From contig NZ_JAIERS010000012.1 of assembly GCF_019746665.1 (NCBI RefSeq), positions 1 to 64,000 of the forward strand: a stretch of DNA of 64,000 bases, in the 5' to 3' direction. The DNA comes from Sphingomonas sp. GTDB lineage: Bacteria; Pseudomonadota; Alphaproteobacteria; Sphingomonadales; Sphingomonadaceae. Each line of letters starts with the position of its first letter. The first letter of the stretch is position 1. Position numbers and translations under genes: made by a program. Shown piece by piece: positions 17,693 to 27,266 of this stretch. The notes beneath the pieces were generated by a model that saw nothing but the letters and a program-made list of their open reading frames with translations, was not told where the DNA came from and made no database searches.

Positions 17693-18013
17693 CGCATCCT
17701 CTCCGCTCATCGTTGCGATGCGCGTATATCCTATCGTTTGAATAGGAGAAAGCGCTTTTGCCCCATTTTCGCCTTATTTGGGCAGGGCAGATCGGTGCCG
17801 CGTTTCCCCGCGTCCCCGCAGCAAGCGTACGAGCGATAGGGCAGTCTTGTGAATAGCTGCGCTCAGGGCACGATGATGCTCAGCCCAGGCGGCGCTTTCA
17901 TAGTCGTTGTTCAAGGCCGGTCTCCACATCGTCGGCGGCCTTGTGCCATCGCCAGACGCGATGGCGCCAACAAAAGGCTGGACCTTCAACACAAGCCACA
18001 CTTATGAATAGCG
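17693..18013. other. Intergenic region before the LysR regulator
   Basis: 321 bp between the lipoprotein (leftward) and the LysR gene (rightward). An AT-richer stretch at 17720-17775 could hold the leftward promoter. The only coding potential is a short leftward frame at 17774-17929, listed separately with low confidence. No operator or RNA gene recognised. Confidence 0.4.
17774..17929 (-). CDS. Possible small hypothetical protein (51 aa)
   Basis: A short leftward frame gives a product beginning MWRPALNNDYESAAWAEHH and ending in a basic Arg-rich tail. Amino-acid use (helical, Ala/Glu/His/Arg) is protein-like, but there is no clear ribosome site. The frame stays open upstream to 18001. No family recognised; it may be chance. 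Confidence 0.3.
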   Translation of the reverse strand: MWRPALNNDYESAAWAEHHRALSAAIHKTALSLVRLLRGRGETRHRSALPK

Positions 18014-18922
18014 ATGCGCTCGCTGCCGCCGCTCGCCGCCATTCGGGCCTTTGAAGCCGCCGCCCGGCTGCGCCACTTTTCGCGCGCGGGCGAGGAACTG
18101 GGCATCAGCCAGGCGGGCATCAGCTACCAGATCAAGCTGCTGGAGGAGCGGCTGGGGGCGCCGCTGTTCACCCGCAACGGTCGCTCGGTGGCGCTGACGC
18201 CGCTCGGCGAGCAGATCGCGCCGCGGATCAGCGCCGCGTTCGATGCGCTCGACGCCGCTTTCGCCGCCGCGCGCGACGATGCCGCGCGGCTGGTGATCAC
18301 CGCGAGCATCAGCTTCGCGACCAACTGGCTCGCGCCGCGCGTGTCGCGTTTCCAGCAGCGCCATCCCGAACTCGCCGTGCGGCTGCTGATGAGCGACGCG
18401 ATGCTCGATCTCGGCCGTGGCGAGGCGGATGTGGCGATCCGCGTCGCGCGCCAGCCGCCACCGGGGCTGGAGGCGCGGCGCCTGATGCGCACCGGCCTGA
18501 TGCCGCTTGCGAGCCCGGCGCTGCTCCAACGCCATCCCCGCGTCACGACGCCCGACGATGTCATGGCGCTGCCCCGGCTGTCGCCCGATGATTGCTGGTG
18601 GGATTTTTGGGCGGAGGCCGCGGGCGGCGGCCCACCGGCGCCGCAAGCCGGGCGGATGAGCTTCGAATCGCAATTGCTCGAAGGATCGGCGGCGCTGGCG
18701 GGAGAAGGGGTCGCGATCCTCAACGTCGGCCTTTGGGGACCGCAGATCGCCGCCGGCCAGCTGGTCGCGCCGTTCGCCAAGGTCGCTTATGCGCCTGATT
18801 CCTATTGGCTGTGCTGCCCGCCCGAACGCGCACGCAGCGGCAAGGTGCGCGCGTTGCGCGCCTGGCTCGCGGCGGAGATCGCGGCCTGCGACGATCCCTT
18901 CGGCGTATTCGCCCCAGGATAG
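18014..18922 (+). CDS. LysR-family transcriptional regulator (GcvA-like)
   Basis: 302 aa. The winged helix-turn-helix at residues 1-60 (PLAAIRAFEAAARLRHFSRA, ELGISQAGISYQIKLLEERLG) has the form of GcvA-type LysR proteins. It is followed by a full effector domain (about 90-300) including FATNWLAPRVSRFQ and GRGEADVAIRVA. It stands alone, 35 bp upstream of parC on the same strand and divergent from the lipoprotein/kynU group, so a role in controlling the latter is possible. The target is not evident. Confidence 0.9.
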   Translation: MRSLPPLAAIRAFEAAARLRHFSRAGEELGISQAGISYQIKLLEERLGAPLFTRNGRSVALTPLGEQIAPRISAAFDALDAAFAAARDDAARLVITASISFATNWLAPRVSRFQQRHPELAVRLLMSDAMLDLGRGEADVAIRVARQPPPGLEARRLMRTGLMPLASPALLQRHPRVTTPDDVMALPRLSPDDCWWDFWAEAAGGGPPAPQAGRMSFESQLLEGSAALAGEGVAILNVGLWGPQIAAGQLVAPFAKVAYAPDSYWLCCPPERARSGKVRALRAWLAAEIAACDDPFGVFAPG

Positions 18923-18956
18923 CGCGGCGCGTGCCGCCCTGCTACGGCGACACGCA

Positions 18957-21197
18957 ATGACCACCGATACGCTGCCGACCCCGATCCAGGATACGCCTTT
19001 CGATACCGCGCTATCCGAACGCTATCTCGTCTATGCGCTCTCGACGATCACCGCGCGCTCGCTGCCCGATGTGCGCGATGGGTTGAAGCCGGTGCATCGC
19101 CGCCTGCTCTGGGCGATGCGCGCGCTGCGGCTCGATCCGGCGCAGGGCTATAAGAAGTGCGCGCGCGTCGTCGGCGACGTGATCGGCAAATACCACCCGC
19201 ATGGCGATGCGAGCGTCTATGACGCGATGGTGCGCTTGGCGCAGGATTTCGCGCTGCGCTATCCGCTCGTCGACGGGCAGGGCAATTTCGGCAACATCGA
19301 CGGCGATGGCGCCGCCGCCTATCGCTATACTGAGTGCCGGCTGACCCAGGTCGCGATCGACCTGATGGCGGGGCTCGACGACGACGCCACCGATTTCCGC
19401 CCGACCTATAATGGCGAGGAGCAGGAGCCCGAACTGTTCCCGGGCATGTTCCCCAATCTGCTGGCGAACGGCGCGAGCGGCATCGCGGTCGGCATGGCGA
19501 CCAGCATCCCGCCGCACAACGCCGCCGAACTGCTCAACGCCGCGATCGCGCTGGTCGATGATCCCGAGGCGGACGTGCTCGCCTTCGTCCAGGGGCCCGA
19601 TTTCCCGACCGGCGGGCGCGTGGTCGATAGCGCCGCGGCCATCGCCGAGACCTACGCCACCGGGCGCGGCGCGTTCCGGGTGCGGGCCAAGTGGCACGTC
19701 GAGGATCACGGCCGGGGCACCTGGGCGGCGATCGTCACCGAAATCCCCTATGGGGTCCAGAAGGGCAAGCTGATCGAGGCGCTGGCGACGATCGTCAACG
19801 ACAAGAAGCTGCCGATCCTGGCGGACGTGAACGACGAATCCGACGCCGAAATCCGCATCGTCCTCGAACCGCGCGCCCGCACGGTCGATGCCGACACGCT
19901 GATGGAGAGCCTGTTCCGCCTCTCCGATCTGGAAGTGAAGGTTCCGCTCAACCTCAACGTGCTCGATGCGCAGCGCACGCCGCGCGTGATGAGCCTGAAG
20001 GCCGCGCTCCAGGCCTGGGTGGCGCACCAGTTCGTCGTGCTCGAACGCCGCACCCGCCACCGGCTTGGCAAGATCGCCGACCGGGTGGAGCTGCTCGACG
20101 GCTATCTCGTCGCTTATCTGAACCTCGACCGCGTGATCGAGATCATCCGCACCGAGGATGAACCCAAGTCGGTGATGATCGCCGAGTTCTCCCTCACCGA
20201 TCGCCAGGCCGAGGCGATCCTGAACATGCGGCTGCGATCCTTGCGCAAGCTGGAGGAGATGGAGCTGCGCGGCGAGCGCGACACGCTCGTCGCCGAGCGC
20301 CAGGGGCTCGAGGAGCTGCTGGCGAGCGAGGCGTTGCAGCGCGCGCGGCTGAAGGCGGACATGGCGGTGATTCGCGATCGCTATGGCCCCGAAACCGCGC
20401 TCGGCAAGCGCCGGACCGAGATCAGCGAGGCGGGGCCGGTCCGCGAAATCCCGCTGGAGGCGATGATCGAGCGCGAGCCGATCACCGTCATCCTCTCGCA
20501 GCGCGGCTGGGTGCGCGCGATGAAGGGGCATATCGATCTCGCCTCGGCCGAAGCGCTGAAGTTCAAGGAGGGCGACGGCCCCGGCTTCGCCTTCCACGCG
20601 CAGACCACCGACAAGCTGCTGCTCGCCGCCGAGACCGGGCGCTTCTACACGCTCGCCGCCGACAAGCTGCCCGGCGGGCGCGGCTTTGGCGAGCCGGTGC
20701 GACTGATGATCGACCTGGAGAGCGACACCGGCATCGTCGCGCTGTTGCCGGTGAGCCAGGCCGAGCGGCTGCTGCTGGCGGCGAGCGACGGGCGCGGCTT
20801 CATCGCCCTCGCGCGAGAACTGGTGGCGGAGACGCGCAAGGGCAAGACGGTCGTCACCCCGCGCCCCGGCGCCAAGCTGCGCCGCGTCCACCCGATCGGC
20901 CCCGCGCATGATTATGTTGGCGTGATCGGCGACAACCGCAAGCTGCTCGTCTTCCCGCTCGCCGAACTGCCGGAGATGACACGCGGGCAGGGGGTGCAGC
21001 TGCAACGCTATCGCGATGGCGGGCTGTCGGACGTGACGAGCTTCACCTACGCCGCCGGGCTCAGCTGGGCGATGGGGGGCGAAACCGGGCGGACCCGGAC
21101 CGAGGCGGACATGAACGCCTGGCGCGCGGCGCGCGGCGCGGCGGGGCGGATGCCGCCCACCGGCTTCCCGCGCGACAATAGCTTCGGGGCGCGCTGA
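18957..21197 (+). CDS. parC: DNA topoisomerase IV subunit A
   Basis: 746 aa. ParC cuts and rejoins DNA and, with ParE, unlinks daughter chromosomes. N-terminal segments [24 protein letters not shown], the catalytic tyrosine in [44 protein letters not shown], a coiled tower region and C-terminal beta-pinwheel blades are all present. ATG 18957 is the family start; a longer in-frame extension from 18789 lies inside the LysR gene and is spurious. parE is not in the window. Confidence 0.96.
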   Translation: MTTDTLPTPIQDTPFDTALSERYLVYALSTITARSLPDVRDGLKPVHRRLLWAMRALRLDPAQGYKKCARVVGDVIGKYHPHGDASVYDAMVRLAQDFALRYPLVDGQGNFGNIDGDGAAAYRYTECRLTQVAIDLMAGLDDDATDFRPTYNGEEQEPELFPGMFPNLLANGASGIAVGMATSIPPHNAAELLNAAIALVDDPEADVLAFVQGPDFPTGGRVVDSAAAIAETYATGRGAFRVRAKWHVEDHGRGTWAAIVTEIPYGVQKGKLIEALATIVNDKKLPILADVNDESDAEIRIVLEPRARTVDADTLMESLFRLSDLEVKVPLNLNVLDAQRTPRVMSLKAALQAWVAHQFVVLERRTRHRLGKIADRVELLDGYLVAYLNLDRVIEIIRTEDEPKSVMIAEFSLTDRQAEAILNMRLRSLRKLEEMELRGERDTLVAERQGLEELLASEALQRARLKADMAVIRDRYGPETALGKRRTEISEAGPVREIPLEAMIEREPITVILSQRGWVRAMKGHIDLASAEALKFKEGDGPGFAFHAQTTDKLLLAAETGRFYTLAADKLPGGRGFGEPVRLMIDLESDTGIVALLPVSQAERLLLAASDGRGFIALARELVAETRKGKTVVTPRPGAKLRRVHPIGPAHDYVGVIGDNRKLLVFPLAELPEMTRGQGVQLQRYRDGGLSDVTSFTYAAGLSWAMGGETGRTRTEADMNAWRAARGAAGRMPPTGFPRDNSFGAR

Positions 21198-21261
21198 CCC
21201 CCCGCATTTTCCCCAAGGGCGCGGTTCACAGCGTCTTAATCCTTTGAGATTAGCCGCTGAA

Positions 21262-22989
21262 ATGATGGCTCCACGTGTGCCCCGGTCGCTTACTGCACTC
21301 GATCCGCTTCCAATCGCGGCGGCGGAGCCGTTTGCCGCGTCCGAACTCGACATGATGACGCGCCGCGCGGTCGAGCTGCTGCCGATCCCGGCGGTGGTGC
21401 TGCGGCTGGCCAACGGCCGGTTCCGCATCGAGGCGAGCAACGACGCCTATCTCTCCGCCCGGATCAGCGGCGAGGACGAGCGCCCGCCGTTGGTCTCGCT
21501 GCTGGCGGGGCGCATCCAGGCCTTCCTGGCGGGTGGCGACGCGCGCGATCACTTCCCCTGGCAATTCGGCGAGGCGGTCGAGGCACGCTATTACGAGGTG
21601 CATCTCGCCCGCGCGGTCGAGCGCGAGGGGTGCCCGCGCTGCCTGGTGACCTTGCTCGATCACACCGCGCAGCGCCGCACCGAGGCCAATCTGCGCCGCG
21701 AGATGCTGACCGACAGCCTCTCCGGCCTGCCCAACCGCGCGGGGTTCACCGACCTGCTCGAGCAGACCTTGGGCGCCGATCCGCACACCCGCGCCAACTA
21801 TGCGGTGGTGGTGGTGAACCTCGATCGCTTCAGCCGGGTGAATGCCTGCCTCGGCTCGCTCGCCGGGGACGAGCTGCTGATCACCGTCGCCCGCCGCATC
21901 CGGGGCGCGCTGCGCAGCGGCGACACGCTCGCCCGCCTGGGCGGCGACGAGTTCGGCATCCTGCTCTCGCTCGAAACAGGGCGCGACGACGCGGCTCATG
22001 TCGCCAAGCGCATCCAGGCGGCGCTCACCACGCCGTTCCGCCTGGCCGATTTCGAGATCCGGGTGTCGTGCTCGATCGGCATCGCCTTTGGCGCCGATCC
22101 GATCGACGACGCCGAGGATCTGATCCGCCACGCCCAGTTCGCGGTGAAGCGTTCCAAGACGAGCGGGGTCGCCGAGGCCTATCATCGCGGCGCCTTCGCC
22201 GCAGCGCGCGAGCAATTCGGGCTGGAAACGGCGCTGCGCCGCGCGATCGACGCGCAGAAACTGCGGCTCACGTTCCAGCCGATCATCGATCTTTCTACCG
22301 GCAAGATCACCAGCTTCGAGGCGCTGAGCCGCTGGCGGACCGATGACGGGCAGGATCATTCGCCCGCCGATTTCATCCCCGTCGCCGAAGAATCGGGGCT
22401 GATCGTGCCGCTCGGGCGCTGGGCGCTGGCCGAAGCCGCGCGCACGCTCGCTGAATGGGATCGGCGCGCGGGCGGCGATTGCGGGGTGCGCGTCGCGGTG
22501 AATATCTCGGCGATCCAGCTCCAGCGCGACAATGTGCCGCTCGCGGTGGAGCAGGCGCTCGCCGGCGCCGGGCTCGACGGCAAGCGGCTGACCCTGGAGC
22601 TCACCGAAAGCGCGCTGATCGGCGATCCCGACCGCGTCGCGCAGACGATGCAGGCGCTGAAGCGGCTCGGCGCGACGCTGGCGATGGACGATTTCGGCAC
22701 CGGCTATTCGAACCTTGCCTATCTGCAGAAGCTGCCGATCGACGTGCTCAAGATGGATCGCAGCTTCGTGACCGGGATGCTCGCCGATCGCGACAAGATC
22801 GCGATCGTGCGCGCGATCCTCGGCCTCGCCCAGGCGCTGGGGATGCACACCACCGCCGAGGGAATCGAGACCAACGAGCTTGCCCAGACGCTCGCCGCCT
22901 TGGGGTGCAGCTATGGCCAGGGCTATCTCTATGCCCGCCCGCTCGAAGCGGATGAAGCCTATGCGCTGTTGAGCGCCGCCAGCGCCTGA
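21262..22989 (+). CDS. Diguanylate cyclase/phosphodiesterase with GGDEF and EAL domains
   Basis: About 575 aa. An N-terminal PAS-like sensor region (~30-140) is followed by a GGDEF domain with the intact motif at residues 227-231 (LGGDEFG) and an EAL domain with EAL at 353-355 (FEALSRW) and further metal-site segments (NISAIQ, ELTES, DDFGTGYSN, KMDRSF). Both the c-di-GMP synthesis and breakdown motifs look competent. No membrane segment. ATG 21262 or 21265 may start it; TTG 21244 is in frame too. Its last 31 bp overlap the opposing CCA-enzyme gene. c-di-GMP commonly controls large adhesins such as the one at the left edge, but a link is untested. Confidence 0.92.
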   Translation: MMAPRVPRSLTALDPLPIAAAEPFAASELDMMTRRAVELLPIPAVVLRLANGRFRIEASNDAYLSARISGEDERPPLVSLLAGRIQAFLAGGDARDHFPWQFGEAVEARYYEVHLARAVEREGCPRCLVTLLDHTAQRRTEANLRREMLTDSLSGLPNRAGFTDLLEQTLGADPHTRANYAVVVVNLDRFSRVNACLGSLAGDELLITVARRIRGALRSGDTLARLGGDEFGILLSLETGRDDAAHVAKRIQAALTTPFRLADFEIRVSCSIGIAFGADPIDDAEDLIRHAQFAVKRSKTSGVAEAYHRGAFAAAREQFGLETALRRAIDAQKLRLTFQPIIDLSTGKITSFEALSRWRTDDGQDHSPADFIPVAEESGLIVPLGRWALAEAARTLAEWDRRAGGDCGVRVAVNISAIQLQRDNVPLAVEQALAGAGLDGKRLTLELTESALIGDPDRVAQTMQALKRLGATLAMDDFGTGYSNLAYLQKLPIDVLKMDRSFVTGMLADRDKIAIVRAILGLAQALGMHTTAEGIETNELAQTLAALGCSYGQGYLYARPLEADEAYALLSAASA

Positions 22990-24167
22990 GCGACGCCCTC
23001 GTCGCGGATGGCGGCGAAACGGTCCCCGCCCGGAAAATCCTCCGCCACCCAGCGCGCCTCGATCGCGCGGAGCGTGCGCGCGACATCGGGGCCTTTGCGC
23101 AGGCCGCGCGCGACCAGCTCGCCGCCCGACAGCGGCAGGCGCGGCACCGGCCAATCGGCGATGATCCGCCAGCTCGATAGCGCCTCATCGGCCGCCGCGT
23201 GCAGCGCGAGCCGATCGGCGGCCCCTTCGAGCCCCAGCTGATAAGCGAGCGCCCGGGGCGTGGCGAGCACCGGCTCGACCGCCGCGATCAGCCGCTTGCG
23301 TTGCGCGTTGGAGAGCTTCAGCCGCGCGCCGATGGTGTCCGCGAGCGCCGGATCGTCCGGCAACAGCGCCGCGAGCCTGCGGATCGCATGGGGGGGAAGG
23401 CCCACGGCGCGCTCGAACGTGGCGACTCTCGCCAGTCGATCCGCGCTGATGATCTCGGGCAGCACCGGGCGAAAAATCCCGTGCGCGATCATCAGCGCGA
23501 CCGTCTCCGGCGCGGCGGCGGCGACCAGCAGCTTGAGCAGCTCGTCCGCCACGCGCTCGCGGCTCAAAGCCATCAGGTCGTTGGCGCGCGCGGTGCAGGC
23601 GGCGAGCCCGCCGGGGTCGATCGCCGCGCCGAACCGCGCCGAGAAGCGGAAGAAGCGCAGGATGCGCAAGTGATCCTCGGCGATGCGCTGGAGCGGGTCG
23701 CCGATGAAGCGCACCCGCCGCACCGCCAGATCGTCGAGCCCGCCGAAATAATCATGCACCGCGCCGCTCGACGGATCAGCGTAGAGCGCGTTGATCGTGA
23801 AATCGCGCCGCGCCGCGTCCTCGCGCCAATCGTCGGTGAAGGCGACCTCGGCGTGGCGGCCATCGGTGCTGACATCGCGGCGCAGCGTCGTCACCTCGAC
23901 CGGACCATCGGGCAGCACGGCGGTGATCGTGCCGTGGGCGAGGCCGGTCGGCACCGCTTTCAGCCCCGCCGCGCGCACCCGCTCGATCACCGCTTGCGGG
24001 CCGAACCTCGTCGCGATGTCGATGTCGTGGACGGGCAGCCCGAGCAACGTATCGCGCACCACGCCGCCGACGAAGCGCGCCCCGTCCGCCCCGGCATCGA
24101 GCGCGGCGCACAGCGCGGCGAGGCCCGCCCGGTCGCGCCACGCGGCGGGCGGCAGCACCACGCTCAT
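22959..24167 (-). CDS. cca: CCA tRNA nucleotidyltransferase (poly(A) polymerase family)
   Basis: 402 aa class II nucleotidyltransferase that builds or repairs the CCA end of tRNA. Catalytic motif RFVGGVVRDTLLGLPVHDIDIAT carries the two metal-binding Asp residues; RRDFTINALYAD, the flexible-loop segment and AEDHLRILRFFRFSARFG follow. The size fits alphaproteobacterial CCA enzymes. ATG 24167 overlaps the stop of the Nudix gene (ATGA). Tail-to-tail overlap with the GGDEF-EAL gene. Confidence 0.92.
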   Translation of the reverse strand: MSVVLPPAAWRDRAGLAALCAALDAGADGARFVGGVVRDTLLGLPVHDIDIATRFGPQAVIERVRAAGLKAVPTGLAHGTITAVLPDGPVEVTTLRRDVSTDGRHAEVAFTDDWREDAARRDFTINALYADPSSGAVHDYFGGLDDLAVRRVRFIGDPLQRIAEDHLRILRFFRFSARFGAAIDPGGLAACTARANDLMALSRERVADELLKLLVAAAAPETVALMIAHGIFRPVLPEIISADRLARVATFERAVGLPPHAIRRLAALLPDDPALADTIGARLKLSNAQRKRLIAAVEPVLATPRALAYQLGLEGAADRLALHAAADEALSSWRIIADWPVPRLPLSGGELVARGLRKGPDVARTLRAIEARWVAEDFPGGDRFAAIRDEGVAQALAALNSA

Positions 24168-24748
24168 GCCAATCGCCGCGCGAGATTGACGATCATCGCC
24201 GCGGTCGCCCCCCAGATGCGTCGTTCGCCCCAATACATTTCGAAGAAAGTCCGCTCACGCCCCTGCCACATCAGGCTGGCGACGCGGTGATTGGCCGGAT
24301 CGAGCAGAAAGTCGAGCGGCACCTCGAACACATCGGCGACTTCGCCCGCATTGGGGGTGAAATCGAGATCGGGCGGCACGATCGCGACGATCGGGGTGAC
24401 GGCATAGCCGGTGCCGGTGTGGTAGCGATCCGCCGCGCCGATCACCCGGGGCAGGTGGCGGGGAAGGGCGATCTCTTCCTCGGCCTCGCGCAACGCGGCG
24501 GCGACGGCGTCGGCATCCTCGGGATCGATCCGCCCGCCGGGAAAGGCGACCTGCCCGGGGTGACGGCGCATCGTCGCCAGCCGTTGGGTCAGCACCACGC
24601 CCGGTTCGGCGCGATCGGTGATCGGCACCAGCACCGCCGCTTCGGTCAGCGGCGGTCCCTCCGCGATCGGCTCGCGCGCGTCGCTCAGCAGCAGATCGGC
24701 GGGGGGCGCCCCGGCGAGCGCCGAGCGCAGGCGCGCTTCAAGGCTCAT
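24164..24748 (-). CDS. Nudix hydrolase, CoA pyrophosphatase (NudL-like)
   Basis: 194 aa. The Nudix box is GGRIDPEDADAVAAALREAEEEI, with the REAEEE metal site, preceded by the VLVPIT and LTQR...RHPGQVAFPGG segments that characterise NudL-type CoA diphosphatases. These cut CoA into 4'-phosphopantetheine and 3',5'-ADP. ATGA overlaps on both sides tie it to the DUF1285 gene upstream and the CCA enzyme downstream. Confidence 0.9.
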   Translation of the reverse strand: MSLEARLRSALAGAPPADLLLSDAREPIAEGPPLTEAAVLVPITDRAEPGVVLTQRLATMRRHPGQVAFPGGRIDPEDADAVAAALREAEEEIALPRHLPRVIGAADRYHTGTGYAVTPIVAIVPPDLDFTPNAGEVADVFEVPLDFLLDPANHRVASLMWQGRERTFFEMYWGERRIWGATAAMIVNLARRLA

Positions 24749-25299
24749 GCCGGGTCGAGCGCGAAGAAGGCGCCGTCGCTCCAAACCCCGCCATCGCTCT
24801 CGATCGCGCGCTCGGCGAGTTCGTAATAAACGGGGCGCGCCAGCACCGCCTCCAGCCCGCCGCGCACATGCAGATAGGGGCGCGGCCCCTCGGGCGTGGC
24901 GGCGAGGCGCAGGGGATGGTCCGGCCCCGCCGTCACCAGATCGCCGGTGTTGAGCCGGAACGCGAGCCGTGCGGCGTCGCCTTCCCCTTCCGCCTTCATC
25001 TCCACCGCGACGAAGGGCGCGTCCTCGACGTCGATCGTCAGCTTCTCGACCGGCGTCACCAATACGAAGCCGCCATCCGCCTCGCGCCGTAGCAGGCGGG
25101 AAAAGAGCCGAACCATTGCCTCGCGCCCGATCGGGCTGCCCTGATGATACCATTGGCCGTCGCGGGCGATCCGCATGTCGCTATGCCCGCAATGCGCCGG
25201 GTTCCAGCGCTCGACCGGCGGCAGGCGCTGCTCCTCGACCAGCCGCGCGACATCGGCGAGCGACAGCGCGGCGAGATCGGGGGGTGGCGGCATCGGCAT
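24745..25299 (-). CDS. DUF1285 domain protein
   Basis: 184 aa, soluble, no signal peptide. The segments PPVERWNPAHCG, DMRIARDGQWYHQGSPI, MVRLFSRLLRREADG and VTPVEKLTIDVEDAPFVAVEM are those of the DUF1285 family, which is common next to the Nudix and CCA-enzyme genes in this group. Function unknown. It starts the leftward DUF1285-nudL-cca coupled set. Confidence 0.88.
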   Translation of the reverse strand: MPMPPPPDLAALSLADVARLVEEQRLPPVERWNPAHCGHSDMRIARDGQWYHQGSPIGREAMVRLFSRLLRREADGGFVLVTPVEKLTIDVEDAPFVAVEMKAEGEGDAARLAFRLNTGDLVTAGPDHPLRLAATPEGPRPYLHVRGGLEAVLARPVYYELAERAIESDGGVWSDGAFFALDPA

Positions 25300-25338
25300 G
25301 GCTCGCGACTTAAGCAGCCGCGCCGCCAGCGTAAAGCC

Positions 25339-25791
25339 TCACGCCGGGCCGAGCATCCCGGCTTGGTCCGCTACCGGGCCGCGCGCGAGCAGGCGGTGGC
25401 GCTCGACCGGCCCGGGCGCGCGCCACTGGCCGGTGCGCGCGGCGGTGAAGCCGAAGCGGCCATAATATTCGGGATCGCCGATCAGCATCAGCGGGGCGTC
25501 GCCGGCGGCGGCGAGCAGCGCGCGCATCAGCGCCGCGCCATGGCCTTCGCTCTGCCGCTCGGGCGCCACCGCGACCGGGCCGACCATCACCAGCGGCACG
25601 CGCGTCCCATCGTCAACGGCGAGGGTAATGGGAAAGGCGAGCAGCGCCGCGATCAACCCGCCCGCGTCGCTCAGCGCGAAGCTCAACCCCGCGAGCGGCG
25701 CGGCATCGGCGCGAATCGCATAGGCGGTGCGTCGCCGCCGGTCCGCCCCGAACGCACGATCGAGCAGCGCCTCGATCGCGGGGAGCGGCAC
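25339..25791 (-). CDS. GNAT-family N-acetyltransferase
   Basis: About 150 aa. The acetyl-CoA-binding strand and loop are clear: VMVGPVAVAPERQSEGHGAALMRALL (R/Q-x-x-G-x-G/A form), followed by GDPEYYGRFGF near the C-terminus. The substrate is unknown. The start is unclear: GTG 25791 is the only standard start codon but lacks a ribosome site, whereas the codon ATC at 25815 has GGAGA six bases upstream and better matches the expected N-terminal length. Confidence 0.8.
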   Translation of the reverse strand: MPLPAIEALLDRAFGADRRRRTAYAIRADAAPLAGLSFALSDAGGLIAALLAFPITLAVDDGTRVPLVMVGPVAVAPERQSEGHGAALMRALLAAAGDAPLMLIGDPEYYGRFGFTAARTGQWRAPGPVERHRLLARGPVADQAGMLGPA

Positions 25792-25909
25792 GGTGGCGAG
25801 CGGCTGGGGCGCGATGGCAGGTCTCCGAAAATGGTGGGGGAAGTGGACGGCGGCGCGCGCGCGCCATAGCCTTGGCCGCCGGCAACGCAAGCCGGGGCGG
25901 GAGATGTCG

Positions 25910-26542
25910 ATGAAACTTTATGATTCGCCCTGGGCGCCGAGCCCGCGCCGCGTCCGCATCTATCTGGCGGAAAAGGGAATCGAGGTCGAGCGGGTGACGA
26001 TCGACCTGCGCCAGGGCGAGCATTTCCAGGAAGCCTATCTGCGCGTGAACCCGCGCGGGGTGGTGCCCGCGCTCGAACTCGATTCGGGCGAGGTGATCTG
26101 CGAATCGAGCGCGATCTGCCGCTATTTCGAAACGCTGCACCCCGAACCACCGCTCTTCGGCGCGACAGCGCTCGACAGCGCCCGGATCGAGAGCTGGACA
26201 AGGCGGATCGAAAGCGATGGCTATGCGGCGGCCGTCTATGTGTTCCGCAACAGCCGCCCGGCGATGGAGGGGCGGGGGGTGCCCGGCCAGTGGCCGCCGA
26301 TCCCGCTGATCCCCGAACTCGCGACACGCGGCACGATCATGTGGGGCGCCTTTCTCCACACGCTGGAGACGCGGCTGGCGCAGAGCCCCTGGATCGCGGG
26401 CGACTTCTTCAGCTTCGCCGATATCAGCGCGCTGGTGACGATGGATTTCGCCAAGACCGCCAAGCTGCCCCAGCCCGCGCCCGATTCGGCGCTCGGCCGC
26501 TGGTATGCCGCCGCGAGCGCCCGGCCGTGCGCCCAGGCCTGA
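25910..26542 (+). CDS. Glutathione S-transferase
   Basis: 210 aa two-domain GST. Residues 1-80 form the thioredoxin fold (KLYDSPWAPSPRRVRIYLAEKG, NPRGVVPALELDSGEVICESSAICRYFE, with the cis-Pro and glutathione gamma-Glu site ESSAI); the rest is the helical domain with a WIAGDFFSFADIS motif. GGGAG lies 6 nt before ATG 25910; ATG 25904 is an alternative. Cytoplasmic detoxification enzyme; substrate unknown. Followed by folB after 62 bp. Confidence 0.92.
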   Translation: MKLYDSPWAPSPRRVRIYLAEKGIEVERVTIDLRQGEHFQEAYLRVNPRGVVPALELDSGEVICESSAICRYFETLHPEPPLFGATALDSARIESWTRRIESDGYAAAVYVFRNSRPAMEGRGVPGQWPPIPLIPELATRGTIMWGAFLHTLETRLAQSPWIAGDFFSFADISALVTMDFAKTAKLPQPAPDSALGRWYAAASARPCAQA

Positions 26543-26604
26543 TCCCACTTTGCGCGCCGCGTCGCGATGCTCTAAGGGGCCGCGCTTTGGCGAAGGAGAC
26601 AGGC

Positions 26605-26973
26605 GTGGATCGGCTCGAGCTGGAGGTGCACGATATCGATGCGATGGTGCTCACCGGCATTTATTCGGAAGAGACCCATCTGCCCCAGCCGCTGCGCATC
26701 TCGATCACCGCCGAACTCGATTGCGAGCCGCATTACGCGCCAGGCACGCCGCTTTCAGCCTCCAAGAACTATCTCGACCTGAAACGCGCCGCGACCACGG
26801 CGCTGCCCGAGGGGGTCCATTTCACCCTGATCGAGGCGGTCGCCGATCATATTTGCGAAACCCTGCTGCTGCAGGATCAGCGGTTGCGCTGGGTGCGGGT
26901 TAAGATCGTCAAGCTCGCGATCGCCGAGGCGGGCGAATCGATCGGCATCACTCTCACGCGCCACCGGCGATGA
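26605..26973 (+). CDS. folB: Dihydroneopterin aldolase-like protein
   Basis: 122 aa, the usual FolB size. GTG 26605 has a strong AAGGAG site 6 nt upstream. The catalytic Glu region (LTGIYSEE, PQPLRI), the central Tyr (KNYLDL), the LIEAVADHICETLL helix and the Lys-bearing strand VRVKIVKL align with dihydroneopterin aldolase, which makes 6-hydroxymethyl-dihydropterin in folate synthesis. The motifs are somewhat divergent (the usual KP after the catalytic strand is KL), so a related epimerase-type activity is possible. Confidence 0.75.
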   Translation: MDRLELEVHDIDAMVLTGIYSEETHLPQPLRISITAELDCEPHYAPGTPLSASKNYLDLKRAATTALPEGVHFTLIEAVADHICETLLLQDQRLRWVRVKIVKLAIAEAGESIGITLTRHRR

Positions 26974-27266
26974 CGCGGATCGAGGCGACCGCGGATTGCC
27001 CCGCGTTGCTCGAGGCGGTGCGCGCGGCGCCCGGGGACGTCGTGGTAGTGCTCGGCGCCGACCTCGGCGTGCTCGAGCGCGCCCTGGCGAGCGCCGCGAT
27101 CGGTCCGCTCGCGATCGAGCGCACCCCGGCGCGGGTCAACGCGGTCGATTGCGGCGCAGGCGTGGCGGCGGCGGATGTGGAGCAGGCGCTCGCCTTTCTG
27201 GAGGCCGCCGACTGCACCACTGGGCAGGTCCTTGCCCTCAGCGCTCGCAGCGCCCCAACTGATTGA
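26970..27266 (+). CDS. Small SDR-like Rossmann fragment protein
   Basis: 98 aa, ATGA-coupled to folB. The second half, RVNAVDCGAG ... AAADVEQALAFLEAADCTTGQVLALSA, copies the end of a short-chain dehydrogenase (VN-x-x-x-PG, VTGQVL-V-DGG), but the nucleotide loop and YxxxK are missing. A stand-alone half-domain of unknown role, perhaps regulatory or structural. Its end overlaps the opposing gene by 29 bp. Confidence 0.65.
   Translation: MTRIEATADCPALLEAVRAAPGDVVVVLGADLGVLERALASAAIGPLAIERTPARVNAVDCGAGVAAADVEQALAFLEAADCTTGQVLALSARSAPTD

Noticed and set aside
19011-21440. 809-codon open frame antisense to parC
   Set aside because: Composition is Arg/His/Gln/Asp-rich with no recognisable motifs, and it fully mirrors parC. 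Long antisense frames are common in GC-rich DNA.
21250-23154. 634-codon frame antisense to the GGDEF-EAL gene
   Set aside because: Shadow of the real gene; no domain and biased composition.
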